Origin: Pseudomonas brassicacearum
GTDB lineage: Bacteria; Pseudomonadota; Gammaproteobacteria; Pseudomonadales; Pseudomonadaceae
Length of the DNA: 64,000 bases
Reading direction: 5' to 3'
Assembly (NCBI RefSeq): GCF_003732225.1
Contig: NZ_MOBJ01000003.1
Location: 429,167 to 493,166, forward strand
Each line of letters starts with the position of its first letter. The stretch's first letter is position 1. The translations under genes and the position numbers were made by a program. A model generated the notes under the pieces. That model ran no database searches, had not been told where the DNA came from, and saw nothing but the letters and a program-made list of their open reading frames with translations. Shown one piece after another: positions 46,619-54,703 of the stretch.

Positions 46619-46982
46619 ACCGGATGATACTCAGCGTTTCCTGCCGGAACTGCTCGTAGTCGATCTGCTGGGCGTTAATAAAGGTGCTGCCCATCATGGT
46701 CAGCGATCCCATAAAGCTGGCTTCTGAAATTTCCTCGTCGCTCGCGCCAAACAAGCGCGCGGCTTCGGTATGGAACAGGGCGCAATACTTACAACGGGTC
46801 GCGCCAGACACTGCCAGACCTATTAACTCCTTGTACTTATTAGGAATCTTGGTATCCGCCAGCCAGAAGTCCCGGGCCACGGCCCAGAATCCGCTCGCTC
46901 CACCTTCCGGCATCTGCTTAATCCACTCCGGTACCTGACCCAGGGTCTGTTCAATTTCCCGATAGGTATCACGAATGGCCAT
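46584..46982 (-). CDS. Carboxymuconolactone decarboxylase / AhpD-like protein
   Basis: A 132-residue all-alpha protein with the redox motif CKYCALFH (C64, C67, H71) of AhpD-like alkylhydroperoxidases. AAGGAGG lies directly before the chosen start at 46982; the frame is open upstream but the family begins here. It may protect against peroxide or act on a small lactone; substrate unknown. Confidence 0.82.
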   Translation of the reverse strand: MAIRDTYREIEQTLGQVPEWIKQMPEGGASGFWAVARDFWLADTKIPNKYKELIGLAVSGATRCKYCALFHTEAARLFGASDEEISEASFMGSLTMMGSTFINAQQIDYEQFRQETLSIIRYVKDHSQPKAA

Positions 46983-47176
46983 TTGGCACCTCCTTACCTC
47001 TCTGGAGACATCTGCTTCAGAGGTACAACTTAGTTTAGTTCGCTGGCAGCCATGCCAGAGCCGGCAGCAGGACGACGCCAGCAATGAATTCTTAAATATC
47101 GTAGAAACAACAGGATGGATTTAGACTTTTTTGGCGCAATGACGAACCACTCAGTCCCTGGAGTTATCAAACTTGA

Positions 47177-47221
47177 CCCTCGCAAAAGTGCGAGGGCTTG
47201 GTTGTTTCCGAGGTGTGGAAA
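47177..47221. repeat. Third, degraded copy of the tRNA-Thr terminator segment
   Basis: 45 bp matching 46236-46280 at 38 positions in an ungapped eye alignment, 941 bp apart: CCCTCGC, TGCGAGGGCTT, GTTGTTTC, GGT-TGGAAA all conserved. It extends past the two-copy repeat into TTTGGAAA, so the segment between is likely a second, older insertion or duplication. Confidence 0.6.
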
Positions 47222-47229
47222 AGCAGGTC

Positions 47230-47940
47230 TTAGTGACCGGCGCTCTGACCGCCATCGACGTGCAGGATCTCGCCGGTGACGAATCCGGCCGAGTCCAGAT
47301 ACACAACGGCCTGGGCGATGTCGCTGATCTCCCCCATGTGCCCGACCGGGTGCAAATTGCCCAGCGCTTCATGGGTTTCTTCGCCGTGCATCGGCGTTTT
47401 GATGATGCCGGGGCTGACCGCGTTCACACGGATGCCACGCTTGGCATATTCGATGGCCAGGGATTTGGTCGCCGCGTTCAGGCCCCCTTTGGTCAACGAC
47501 GCCAGTACCGAAGGCACGCCGTCGATCGCGTGGTCCGTCAGGCTGGTGGTGATGCTGACGACGTGGCCGCTGCCTTGTTTTTCCATCTCGGCGATGGCGA
47601 GTTGGGTGATGTAGAAGAAACCATTCAGGTTCACCGACAGCACAGCGGCGTAGTCCTCGTGGGTATAGGCGATGAACGGCTTGGCGACGAAGATCCCGGC
47701 GTTGTTGACCAGCGTGTCGATACGGCCAAAACGTGCGATCGCTTCACGAATCACGCGCTCGGCGATCGCCGGGTCGCCGATGTCACCCGCCACGGTGAGG
47801 ATGTCCGGGTCGGTGGACGGTTTGATCGAACGCGAGGTGGCAACCACCCGGTAATCGAGATCACGGAAAGCCTTGACCATACCCGCGCCAAGACCTTGGG
47901 ATGCGCCAGTAATAACGATGACTTTTTTCGAATTGCTCAT
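47230..47940 (-). CDS. Short-chain dehydrogenase/reductase with Ala for catalytic Tyr
   Basis: A 236-residue SDR: the cofactor motif TGASQGLG (11-18), NNAG and SVNLNG. In the active site S133 and K151 (ASLTKGG) are present, but the catalytic Tyr of YxxxK is A147. If the frame is right, it should be weakly active or use another proton donor. It is last in the operon with a DsbA-like oxidoreductase and a tautomerase. Function unknown. Confidence 0.85.
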   Translation of the reverse strand: MSNSKKVIVITGASQGLGAGMVKAFRDLDYRVVATSRSIKPSTDPDILTVAGDIGDPAIAERVIREAIARFGRIDTLVNNAGIFVAKPFIAYTHEDYAAVLSVNLNGFFYITQLAIAEMEKQGSGHVVSITTSLTDHAIDGVPSVLASLTKGGLNAATKSLAIEYAKRGIRVNAVSPGIIKTPMHGEETHEALGNLHPVGHMGEISDIAQAVVYLDSAGFVTGEILHVDGGQSAGH

Positions 47941-47981
47941 GATGAACCTCTACAAAATAGTGGGGTTTGAAACGTGATCAA

Positions 47982-48638
47982 TCAGGCTTCGGCGGGTGCC
48001 CGCGCCATTTGCCTCAGCATGTCTTCGTAGTACTCGACCGATTGCGAACCGGACACCAGGTGACGGCCGTTGAGGACCATGGCCGGTACCGAATTGATGC
48101 CGTGCTCGCGGTAAAACGCTTCGAGCTCACGGACCTCCTTGGCAAACGCTCCAGACGCCAACACCTCACGCGCACGCGCGGTATCCAACCCCGCTTCAGC
48201 GGCCAGACGTACCAGCGTTTCCCGATCGCTCGGGTTCTGGCCTTCACTGAAAAAAGCGCGCAGCAAGCCTTTCTTCAGTTCGATCTGCCGCCCTTCCTGT
48301 AACGCCCAGAACAACAGACGATGCGCATCAAAGGTGTTGTAGAAGTGGCTGCGTTTTTCCAGATCGAACCGCAACCCGATGGCCTGACCACGGTCCATCA
48401 GCATCTCTTTACCGGCGGCGACTTCCTCGGCGCTGCGTCCGTATTTACGCATCATGTGCTGGACCGCGTTCTCACCTTCGGCCGGCATGTCCGGGTTCAA
48501 CTCGAAGGGCTTGAAAGTCAGCTCGACCGAAACTTCACCGGCCAGATTCTCGATGGCCTGCTCCAGTGCCGTCGCGCCCAAAGCGCACCACGGGCACACC
48601 ACATCAGAGACGAAATCAATGGTGACGGACTGAGTCAT
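47982..48638 (-). CDS. DsbA-family oxidoreductase, FrnE type
   Basis: A 218-residue thioredoxin-fold protein without a signal peptide, redox motif C15-P-W-C18 (SDVVCPWC), and VPAMVLNGRHLVSG with the cis-Pro loop. FrnE-like proteins are cytosolic disulfide oxidoreductases or isomerases. It overlaps the tautomerase by four bases. Confidence 0.92.
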   Translation of the reverse strand: MTQSVTIDFVSDVVCPWCALGATALEQAIENLAGEVSVELTFKPFELNPDMPAEGENAVQHMMRKYGRSAEEVAAGKEMLMDRGQAIGLRFDLEKRSHFYNTFDAHRLLFWALQEGRQIELKKGLLRAFFSEGQNPSDRETLVRLAAEAGLDTARAREVLASGAFAKEVRELEAFYREHGINSVPAMVLNGRHLVSGSQSVEYYEDMLRQMARAPAEA

Positions 48639-48850
48639 GACTGCCCCTGCGCCAGTTGTTTTCGGTATTGGGTGGTGGTGATCCCGGCATAGCCCCAGTT
48701 ATCGGTGTCGACTTCTTCGATCACGATGTGGGTCAGGTCCGGGCGTTTGTTGAGAACCCGCTCCAGGGTTTCAGTGATTTCGGCGATCACCTGAGCTTTC
48801 TGCTCTGAGGTAACGCCATCGCGGGTGATGCGTACGCTGACGAAAGGCAT
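48635..48850 (-). CDS. 4-oxalocrotonate tautomerase family protein
   Basis: A 71-residue member of the tautomerase superfamily; after removal of Met the N-terminal Pro (MPFVSVRI) is the catalytic base. Usual substrates are 2-hydroxymuconate-like or unknown. It heads the three-gene operon, overlapping the DsbA-like gene by four bases. The upstream stretch 48851-49124 holds no gene. Confidence 0.85.
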   Translation of the reverse strand: MPFVSVRITRDGVTSEQKAQVIAEITETLERVLNKRPDLTHIVIEEVDTDNWGYAGITTTQYRKQLAQGQS

Positions 48851-49073
48851 GACAACTCTCCAGTGACCTGCCCTTCGGGATGATGGGTAGGTGGTGGAGA
48901 TGAATGTATGGCGTTACTTGGGAGGGATAAAGATGGGTGCGAGAACTTCATTAGTGACGCTGTGTAATGAGTAAGGGCAAGACATTGATATGCCTAAACC
49001 AGCTCTCCCTCCTGAAAAATCTTGGAGGAACGCTGATTTCTGAGCCCTCAGACCAGGTCCCAGTCTTTATGCT

Positions 49074-49113
49074 AAATTATGGCTGGCCAATAATTATGGC
49101 ATATCCATAAAAA
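49074..49113. repeat. Imperfect 40-bp direct repeat, left copy
   Basis: Matches 50589-50628 at about 33 of 40 positions, both AT-rich with a central GGCCAANAATTAT core. It lies just before the AAA ATPase gene and probably overlaps its promoter. Confidence 0.75.
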
Positions 49114-49124
49114 GAGGTAATTGC

Positions 49125-50282
49125 ATGAGCAGCATTTTCCAGCGCCCTGAACTGGCTGAAGAGATGGCGAACCAGCTCCTCAATCCGGGTGTTCTCGATG
49201 AAGGTCTGCGCTCAGGTCTGTTTCTGTCCGGCCTGCGCAGGACAGGTAAAACGACATTCTTGAGAAACGACCTCATCCCTGCCCTGGAAGAAGCCGGTGC
49301 TCTGGTCATTTACGTCGACCTATGGAGCGATACGCTGGCCAATCCTGCGACGCTTTTGCACAACGCTATCCGTAAACGCCTGGAGGAGCTCCAGACGCCA
49401 GGCTCCACGCTGCTCGAAATACTCAAGCGCGTTAGCGGTGCTGATATAGGCGCAGCAGGATTCAAGTTCAGTTTCAAACTCGACAGCATTGGCAACGCAG
49501 GTGGACCGACACTGGCGCAGGCTTTGACGGAAGTCGTGGATCAAGCAAAAACCAATTTGGTGCTGATCATCGACGAAGTACAACACGCCATTTCCTCCGA
49601 CGACGGTAATCAACTGCTCCTGGCACTCAAAGCAGCTCGTGACGCGATCAACCCTCGCCCGAATACGCCGGGTTACTTCCTGTTCATCGGAACGGGATCG
49701 CACAGGGCACAAGTCAGCGAACTGACGGCAAAGCGAAATCAGGCATTTTCCGGGGCCACATCGACGGCGTATCCGGTGCTGAAAGGTGATTACGTTGAAT
49801 ACCTGCTCAACCGGCTCGTCATGACAGTGAAAAAGGAGAAATTACCGTCCCTCGACGTCGCGGTCGAAGCGTTCAACATTTTGGGAAATCGACCTGAGGA
49901 AATGCTCAAGGCGCTGCGACAGCTCATGCAGCAAGATGGGGATCCCGACCTTTTCCTGCCGGTTATTGCCAGTACGTTGCGCTCGGCGGCGGCGAGTATT
50001 GAGCTTGAGAAAGTTGAGCTGTTGGGCAGCCTGGCCCAAGCAATTTTCAACAAAATTGCATCCACGCAGGGCGATGCACGGGGCATTTTCTCCACCGATG
50101 CTGCGGCTGAGTATTCGAAGACAGTGGGTCGAGAGGTGCGTGTTGAGGAGATTCAGCCCGTTGTGATTGCGCTGGTTGCGGAGAACATCATCATGCGGCG
50201 CGGGCATGGGATCTATGCGATCACGGATCAGTTTGTTCAGGAGATCTGGCTGGAAGAACGGGCGTTGATTGAGGCTAGTTAG
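49125..50282 (+). CDS. AAA ATPase with C-terminal winged helix (Orc/STAND-like), lone
   Basis: A 385-residue ATPase: Walker A GLRRTGKTT (36-44), Walker B NLVLIIDEVQ with D150/E151, and a C-terminal winged-helix-like part (VALVAENIIMRRGHGIYAITDQFV). Such archaeal-type AAA_16 proteins occur as lone switches in mobile or defence contexts. AAGAGG precedes the ATG. It is bracketed by imperfect 40-bp repeats and followed by a convergent antitoxin-like gene. No target or effector domain is visible. Confidence 0.75.
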   Translation: MSSIFQRPELAEEMANQLLNPGVLDEGLRSGLFLSGLRRTGKTTFLRNDLIPALEEAGALVIYVDLWSDTLANPATLLHNAIRKRLEELQTPGSTLLEILKRVSGADIGAAGFKFSFKLDSIGNAGGPTLAQALTEVVDQAKTNLVLIIDEVQHAISSDDGNQLLLALKAARDAINPRPNTPGYFLFIGTGSHRAQVSELTAKRNQAFSGATSTAYPVLKGDYVEYLLNRLVMTVKKEKLPSLDVAVEAFNILGNRPEEMLKALRQLMQQDGDPDLFLPVIASTLRSAAASIELEKVELLGSLAQAIFNKIASTQGDARGIFSTDAAAEYSKTVGREVRVEEIQPVVIALVAENIIMRRGHGIYAITDQFVQEIWLEERALIEAS

Positions 50283-50328
50283 AGACCTAGCAGGGGGTAT
50301 TGATAAGAAACGTGGTCTGTCCCCAGAT

Positions 50329-50529
50329 TTACTCTCCACTCGTTGACGCGTCGCTGTTATTTGATTGCTGCGACGCGTTTTTATGATGTGCCGTGGATGA
50401 CGACACGTTCGCGTCGAAGTCAATATCTGCTAACGGTGTCACCTCTGCCATACGAAGGGCGCGCTCGATATTCATTTCACGCACAGAATCCAGCAGATCC
50501 ATCTGAAACTGATTCAGCTCATCACCCAT
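50329..50529 (-). CDS. Small antitoxin-like protein, truncated HTH
   Basis: A 66-residue protein; MGDELNQFQMDLLDSVREMNIERALRMAEV resembles the N-terminal signature of XRE/HigA-like antitoxins and YiaG-type regulators (LLxSVREM), but the helix-turn-helix is replaced by a Ser/Asn/His-rich tail, so it may be truncated. AAGGAG and AGGA precede the start. TATAAT on the minus strand at 50596-50591 lies inside the right 40-bp repeat and is its probable -10 box. Confidence 0.55.
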   Translation of the reverse strand: MGDELNQFQMDLLDSVREMNIERALRMAEVTPLADIDFDANVSSSTAHHKNASQQSNNSDASTSGE

Positions 50530-50588
50530 TTCCTATGTCTCCTTCATCCGCTCTGACAAAGCGCCGACCGGCTTTTTCGAAATTATGA

Positions 50589-50628
50589 AAATTATAGCCG
50601 GCCAACAATTATTGCCCATTCATAAAAA
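50589..50628. repeat. Imperfect 40-bp direct repeat, right copy
   Basis: Right partner of 49074-49113. It contains the probable -10 box of the antitoxin-like gene on the minus strand. Confidence 0.75.
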
Positions 50629-50759
50629 CCACTAAAACTCCCCAGCTACGGCCAGCACTTCGCCACGCTTGCAGACTATCAGCCCGCACGCTAGGCTCCC
50701 GTCATCGCTGCAAATTCAGCGAACGGGTTTGGCGACCCGATTTACAATAGGCGCACAGG

Positions 50760-50940
50760 CGCCACCATTACGATTGCTGGCGTTTTTTTTCGCTCGTACT
50801 TTCTGTTATGGCGGCTGTGCGCGGGAGACCTTCGGGTCTGCCGGGTTCCTATTGTCCCGGTTCGCCAACCTGCGTACAGCTGCCACCCATAATCGTTTGG
50901 CGACGGTTCGTGGCAGTTCCTCAACAATAGGAGCTAGACC
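50760..50940 (+). promoter_or_regulatory. Structured leader of the DUF3077 transcript
   Basis: CGCCA and TGGCG pair across 13 bases and are followed by T8 (50783-50790), an attenuator-like element. Downstream AGACC/GGGTCT forms a tight hairpin near 50830, and CTGCCAC (near 50880) pairs with GTGGCAG (near 50912). Similar leaders before DUF3077 genes are, from memory, repeated in Pseudomonas genomes. Function unknown. Confidence 0.5.
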
Positions 50941-51027
50941 ATGTACAAGATCAGTCCGTCCAAATTCTGCGCCAGGCGACCTTCAAGGTCCCATTTTGCC
51001 TCCCCTCGTCGCGGAGGTGCCCAATGA
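50941..51027 (+). CDS. 28-residue leader peptide upstream of the DUF3077 gene
   Basis: ATG to TGA encodes MYKISPSKFCARR... ending RRGGAQ, Arg/Ser-rich. AGGAG lies 10 bases before the start. Its stop overlaps the next start in ATGA, the arrangement of translational coupling. The size is below usual gene calling limits. Confidence 0.6.
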   Translation: MYKISPSKFCARRPSRSHFASPRRGGAQ

Positions 51028-51305
51028 CTAACCCCCAAGACCTGAAAACCATCGGCCTCACGCCCTTCTCCATCCATTCCGACCAAGCTCTATTTCGCGT
51101 CAGCAGTGGCGTCCCGATCCTCGAAGCCCTGTCCCACGTTTCCGACTTGCTCCACCTTTCCAAACTGTTGGCCGAAGATGCGGCGATGGAGCGCGGTAAA
51201 GACCGCTATGCCTGGGCGTCGCACTATTTGCAGGAGATGAGTAAGGCGGTGATCGATGACGTGGTGAAGGTGCTTGGCGCGCCGGGTAACAACCGCAGCC
51301 AGTAA
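51024..51305 (+). CDS. DUF3077 family protein
   Basis: A 93-residue Pseudomonas-type protein: LFRVSSGVPILEALSHVSDLLHLSKLLAEDAAMERGKDRYAWASHYLQEMSKAVIDDV. Helical; no catalytic motif. Many genomes carry several paralogs; role unknown. Translation is probably coupled to the leader peptide. Confidence 0.8.
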   Translation: MTNPQDLKTIGLTPFSIHSDQALFRVSSGVPILEALSHVSDLLHLSKLLAEDAAMERGKDRYAWASHYLQEMSKAVIDDVVKVLGAPGNNRSQ

Positions 51306-51338
51306 CGTCGTGACCTGAATCTGATCCGCATGCAAGAA

Positions 51339-51363
51339 AAAGCCCCAAATCAGTCGGGGCTTT
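51339..51363. terminator. Terminator between DUF3077 and oprD-like genes
   Basis: AAAGCCCC and GGGGCTTT pair around a 9-base loop, with A and T runs on either side; serves both convergent genes. Confidence 0.8.
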
Positions 51364-51405
51364 CTCATTTCGGCCTTACATCAGGCCTGAATCACACAAC
51401 CATCA

Positions 51406-52692
51406 TCAGAAGATATTGATCGGGTAATCCACAAACACACGTACTTCGTTGCCGCTGACGTTGTAGTCGCTGGATTTCTGCGACACGCGCAGGACCGAAC
51501 TGCGTACTTTTACGCTCAGGTCTTTGGCCGGGCCACTTTGGACCACGTACTTGAACTGGTTGAAGATTTCGCGCTCGGTACCGCCGGTGCTGGTGGCGGT
51601 GGTGATGTTGTCGCCACGCACATAAGCCACGTTGTAGGTCAGGCCTGGAACGCCGAAGGCGCCGAAATCGAGGCCGTAGCCCAGCTGCCAGCTGCGTTCG
51701 TCTTCGGCGTTGAAGTCGGACCAGTAGGAGTTGGCGAGGTAGATGGTGTTGCCACCGTCACCGACACGACCCTGTTCTTTCTGATAGCCGCCGTACGGGT
51801 AGCCGAGGTTGCTGTCACCGGTGCTGCGCTGGTGCGCAAGGGTGAACGAGTGCGGGCCAGTGACATAGGTCGCTGCCAGGCTCCAGATTTTGTTGTCCTG
51901 GCCTTCGGTGTCATGTTCCAGAGCGTAAGACTTGTCCAGCTTGGTCTGGTAGCCGTTGAAGTCCAGGGTCAGGGACTGATCGGTGGTCAGCGGGAACACG
52001 TAGTTCAGGTTCACGTACTGTTTCTTCAGAACGTCTTCAACGTTGGACGCGTAGAACGCACCTTTGAACTGTTCGGTGAACTGGTAGCTACCGCCCAAGA
52101 CGTTGATCGACTTCAGGCCACCGCTGTCACGACCTTCGGCGCTCTTGCGCGATTCGGCGGTGAAACGGCCAGCGTTCAGCTCCAGGCCTTTGATCTCCTT
52201 GGAGGTGATCAAGGTGCCGGTGTAGCTTTCAGGTAGCAGACGGGCGTTGTCGTAGTTCAGTACCGGCAGTGCCGGCATCTGGTCACCGTAGGTCAGCACG
52301 GTGTTGGACAGACGGAATTTTACCGCCGCGCCAGCCTTGGACAGGTCATCGGCGGCTTCGCCGCTGTCGCCTTGCTTGAAGAAGTCGATACCACCGGCGC
52401 CGCTACGGCCCTTGCCGCCATCGAGACGCAGGGCGTACAGACCGAAGGCATCAACGCCGACACCCACGGTGCCTTGGGTGAAACCCGAGGAGAAGGTGCC
52501 GATGGCAGCCTGGCCCCACTCGGCCTTGTCTGGGTTACCGTCCTTGTAATCGCGATTGATGTAGGCGTTGCGCAACAGCACTTTCAGGCTGCTGTCTTCA
52601 ACAAAACCTTTGGACTCAGCTTGGTCATTTGCCATGGCTTGAGTCGCGCTAAAAATCCCCAGAGCGATCAGACCGATCCGCTTGTTCAACAT
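51406..52692 (-). CDS. OprD-family outer membrane porin
   Basis: A 428-residue protein with signal peptide (MLNKRIGLIALGIFSATQAMA) and the OprD pattern of an 18-strand barrel: DSSLKVLLRNAYINRDYKDG, WGQAAIGTFSSGFTQGTVGVGVDAFGLYALRLDGG, and the C-terminal VFVDYPINIF ending in Phe. OprD members admit basic amino acids or small carboxylates. The start at 52692 has AAGGA upstream. Nearest subgroup cannot be told by eye. Confidence 0.92.
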   Translation of the reverse strand: MLNKRIGLIALGIFSATQAMANDQAESKGFVEDSSLKVLLRNAYINRDYKDGNPDKAEWGQAAIGTFSSGFTQGTVGVGVDAFGLYALRLDGGKGRSGAGGIDFFKQGDSGEAADDLSKAGAAVKFRLSNTVLTYGDQMPALPVLNYDNARLLPESYTGTLITSKEIKGLELNAGRFTAESRKSAEGRDSGGLKSINVLGGSYQFTEQFKGAFYASNVEDVLKKQYVNLNYVFPLTTDQSLTLDFNGYQTKLDKSYALEHDTEGQDNKIWSLAATYVTGPHSFTLAHQRSTGDSNLGYPYGGYQKEQGRVGDGGNTIYLANSYWSDFNAEDERSWQLGYGLDFGAFGVPGLTYNVAYVRGDNITTATSTGGTEREIFNQFKYVVQSGPAKDLSVKVRSSVLRVSQKSSDYNVSGNEVRVFVDYPINIF

Positions 52693-52776
52693 GTTATTTT
52701 CCTTATTACGGGTTGATACGCGCTGTGACCGGTGGCTGAAATGGCTGCTATGGCGCTCTTTTTTCATTCCAAAACA

Positions 52777-52820
52777 AAAGGCCCGCCCACGCAAAAGCGA
52801 GGCAGGCCCTTATTATTTTT
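52777..52820. terminator. Hairpin upstream of oprD-like gene
   Basis: AAAGGCCCGCC pairs with GGC-AGGCCCTT across about 15 bases, with A/T runs. It most likely terminates the minus-strand gene at 52929 before the porin promoter. Confidence 0.65.
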
Positions 52821-52928
52821 TGGAGTCGTGGCGGTTGGCCACAGGCGTGGGCGGGAATCCTAGCCGCGCCCCTAAGCATGTGTCAATTTCGTGAATCGTC
52901 TGTGATTAGGCGAAAATCGTCTAAGAAC

Positions 52929-53324
52929 TTACTGATCAGCGATCGCCAATTGCACGGTGTGGCTGTCTACAAACTGCTCGAAATGGGTGACTTTTCCATT
53001 CGCCAGAGTCCACAAATGCGCGACTCGAGCGTTCATCGGACGGCCCGTGGCCTTGTAGATTCCACTGTAGTTTCCGTAGGCAAACACCTTGTCATCCTGC
53101 GCGACATAGCTCTCGACCTTGAACTGAAAATTTTCCCATTCAGTGCCCAGACGCTTGAAGACATTCTCGACGATGGCGTCGAAGCCAACGTAGGTTCCAG
53201 CGTAGGGAAACCCCGCGGCTTCGGTCCACTGTGCATCGGCAGTCAACGCCGCAGCAGTGTTGCGTGCGTTTTCCTGGGAGTTGGCACCTTCGTAGGTGCT
53301 TTTGATCAAGCTCAGGTTATCCAT
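52929..53324 (-). CDS. SnoaL-like / NTF2-fold protein
   Basis: A 131-residue cone-shaped NTF2-like protein (MDNLSLIKSTYEGANSQ, WTEAAGFPYAGTYVGFDAIVENVFKRL, VAHLWTLANGKVTHFEQFVDS). Such domains are small isomerases or ligand binders; no function can be assigned. GGAG lies before the start. It follows the DsbA-like gene by 25 bp and is likely cotranscribed. Confidence 0.82.
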   Translation of the reverse strand: MDNLSLIKSTYEGANSQENARNTAAALTADAQWTEAAGFPYAGTYVGFDAIVENVFKRLGTEWENFQFKVESYVAQDDKVFAYGNYSGIYKATGRPMNARVAHLWTLANGKVTHFEQFVDSHTVQLAIADQ

Positions 53325-53349
53325 GGGTCGCTCCGCGTAAGGTATGAAA

Positions 53350-54045
53350 TCAGTGAGCACAACCGTCCAGGCCACAAGCCTGAACCGGGGAAGCGGAATC
53401 GCTCGGCTGAGTGACGACCGATTGGCTCAACCAGGCAGCAAAAGCTTCAGGCTTACCGAGCCATGGGCCGATGTCGACCAGGGTAAATTGACCGTCCTGT
53501 TCCAGCGCCAGTGTCGGAAAACCCTGGCCACCGACCTCTGCCAACAATGCGCGGCTTTGCTTGATGTGATCTTGGGTTTCGTTCGCCAGTGCGTCCTTGA
53601 ACTCGCGCTTGAAGGACTCTGCTTCCAGGCCAATCGACACGGCGAGTTCCAGCAACACCGCTTCATCGGCAATCCGCCGACCTTCCGCGTAGTGCGCGCT
53701 CTGCAAACGCCCCAGCAGTTCCAACCCACGTCCGGCGAGTTGCTCAGCAGCCAGCACGGCAGCAATCGGTGGTGCCGAATCGAACACCGCAGTGTGATCA
53801 CGCAGCAAGCCTTCGAAATACGCCTCACCAAACGACTGCCCGGTGTACTCGGCGATGCGTCGGTCGTGAGGCATCACGTAATCGCGCAGTTGAGGCGAAA
53901 CCGTCTGTCGGTTAGCACCGGTCATCATGCCGCCGCCGTGGGCGACCACCGGCAAAACGGCCTGTGCCGCTTGCACCAAAGGCTTGGCACCGTAGCACCA
54001 GCCGCACAGTGGATCGTAGATGTAATGAAGGATCGTGGTAGACAT
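53350..54045 (-). CDS. DsbA-family thioredoxin-fold protein
   Basis: A 231-residue protein without a signal peptide: redox motif CGWC (C14, C17 in YDPLCGWCYG), cis-Pro loop GGQGFPTLAL, and a Cys-containing tail ACGLDGCAH. It belongs to the cytosolic DsbA-like group; partner unknown. ATG at 54045 fits the family start; the frame is open 15 bp more. Confidence 0.88.
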   Translation of the reverse strand: MSTTILHYIYDPLCGWCYGAKPLVQAAQAVLPVVAHGGGMMTGANRQTVSPQLRDYVMPHDRRIAEYTGQSFGEAYFEGLLRDHTAVFDSAPPIAAVLAAEQLAGRGLELLGRLQSAHYAEGRRIADEAVLLELAVSIGLEAESFKREFKDALANETQDHIKQSRALLAEVGGQGFPTLALEQDGQFTLVDIGPWLGKPEAFAAWLSQSVVTQPSDSASPVQACGLDGCAH

Positions 54046-54208
54046 GGAAAGCTCCAGCAAAGTCGTAGGAATTCGATGCCGGCAGACTATTCCTCTGTCG
54101 ATGAACGAAAAACGCCGGATTGACTTTTAGTCTGTTTCGCAGATCGGTCGAATGGTCTGTTTGGGCCACAGCAGGCTGGACCAAACCTGAACCCGCTTTT
54201 TTAAGGGC

Positions 54209-54240
54209 AAAAAAAAGCGCTGCCATCCGGGCAGCGCTTT
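54209..54240 (-). terminator. Terminator of the 66-residue gene
   Basis: AAAGCGCTGCC and GGGCAGCGCTTT pair around ATCC; an A run on the plus strand gives U8 for minus transcripts. Confidence 0.85.
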
Positions 54241-54256
54241 ACCAATCCTTTGCTTT

Positions 54257-54457
54257 CTATCCTTCAATCACAGCCCACAAGGCTTCAAGCTCTGCCTCAC
54301 TGAACAAACCAGCGGGATAACGCTCGATCATCATCCTGCGCGGGTCAGGTTCTCTGACCTGTCGCGTTCCGTTGGATTTCAACCATTGCGCCAGCACCTG
54401 AAGCGATTCGCCATTCATTGCCAAGGGATGCGATGTCCGCTCGCTGACCATATTCAT
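54257..54457 (-). CDS. Hypothetical protein
   Basis: A 66-residue protein, MNMVSERTSHPLAMNGESLQ at the start, followed by RRMMIERYPAGLFSEAELEALW, probably helical. No motif recognised. It has its own terminator, supporting a real gene. Function unknown. Confidence 0.6.
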   Translation of the reverse strand: MNMVSERTSHPLAMNGESLQVLAQWLKSNGTRQVREPDPRRMMIERYPAGLFSEAELEALWAVIEG

Positions 54458-54600
54458 TTCCGGCGCTCTCTCCTGGTTTGTGAGCGGCTAACTTATCCAA
54501 GGTTTATGACAGAACAACGCAGTTCTACATTCCCGAGAATTACTCTCAGACAGATACAAGAGCTATGCCAATGTGCCAGCCAGACCGACGCGCGGACATA

Positions 54601-54632
54601 AAAAAACCCGCAGTCCATAAGGGCTGCGGGTT
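54601..54632 (-). terminator. Terminator of aguBA
   Basis: ACCCGCAG and CTGCGGGT pair around a 10-base loop; a run of A on the plus strand (54600-54605) gives U for the minus strand. Confidence 0.8.
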
Positions 54633-54703
54633 AGATAGGGGTCACTCGATTAAACCGGGTATAGCTCCCATCAATCCAGTGCCGCCGGTTGTTACAACTT
54701 CAC

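Larger units (their letters stand above)
50530..50940. other. Gene-free stretch with repeat copy and structured leader
   Basis: 411 bp. It holds the right 40-bp repeat (50589-50628), a hairpin with T8 (50760-50790) and several stem-loops before the small leader ORF. Described separately. Confidence 0.6.
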
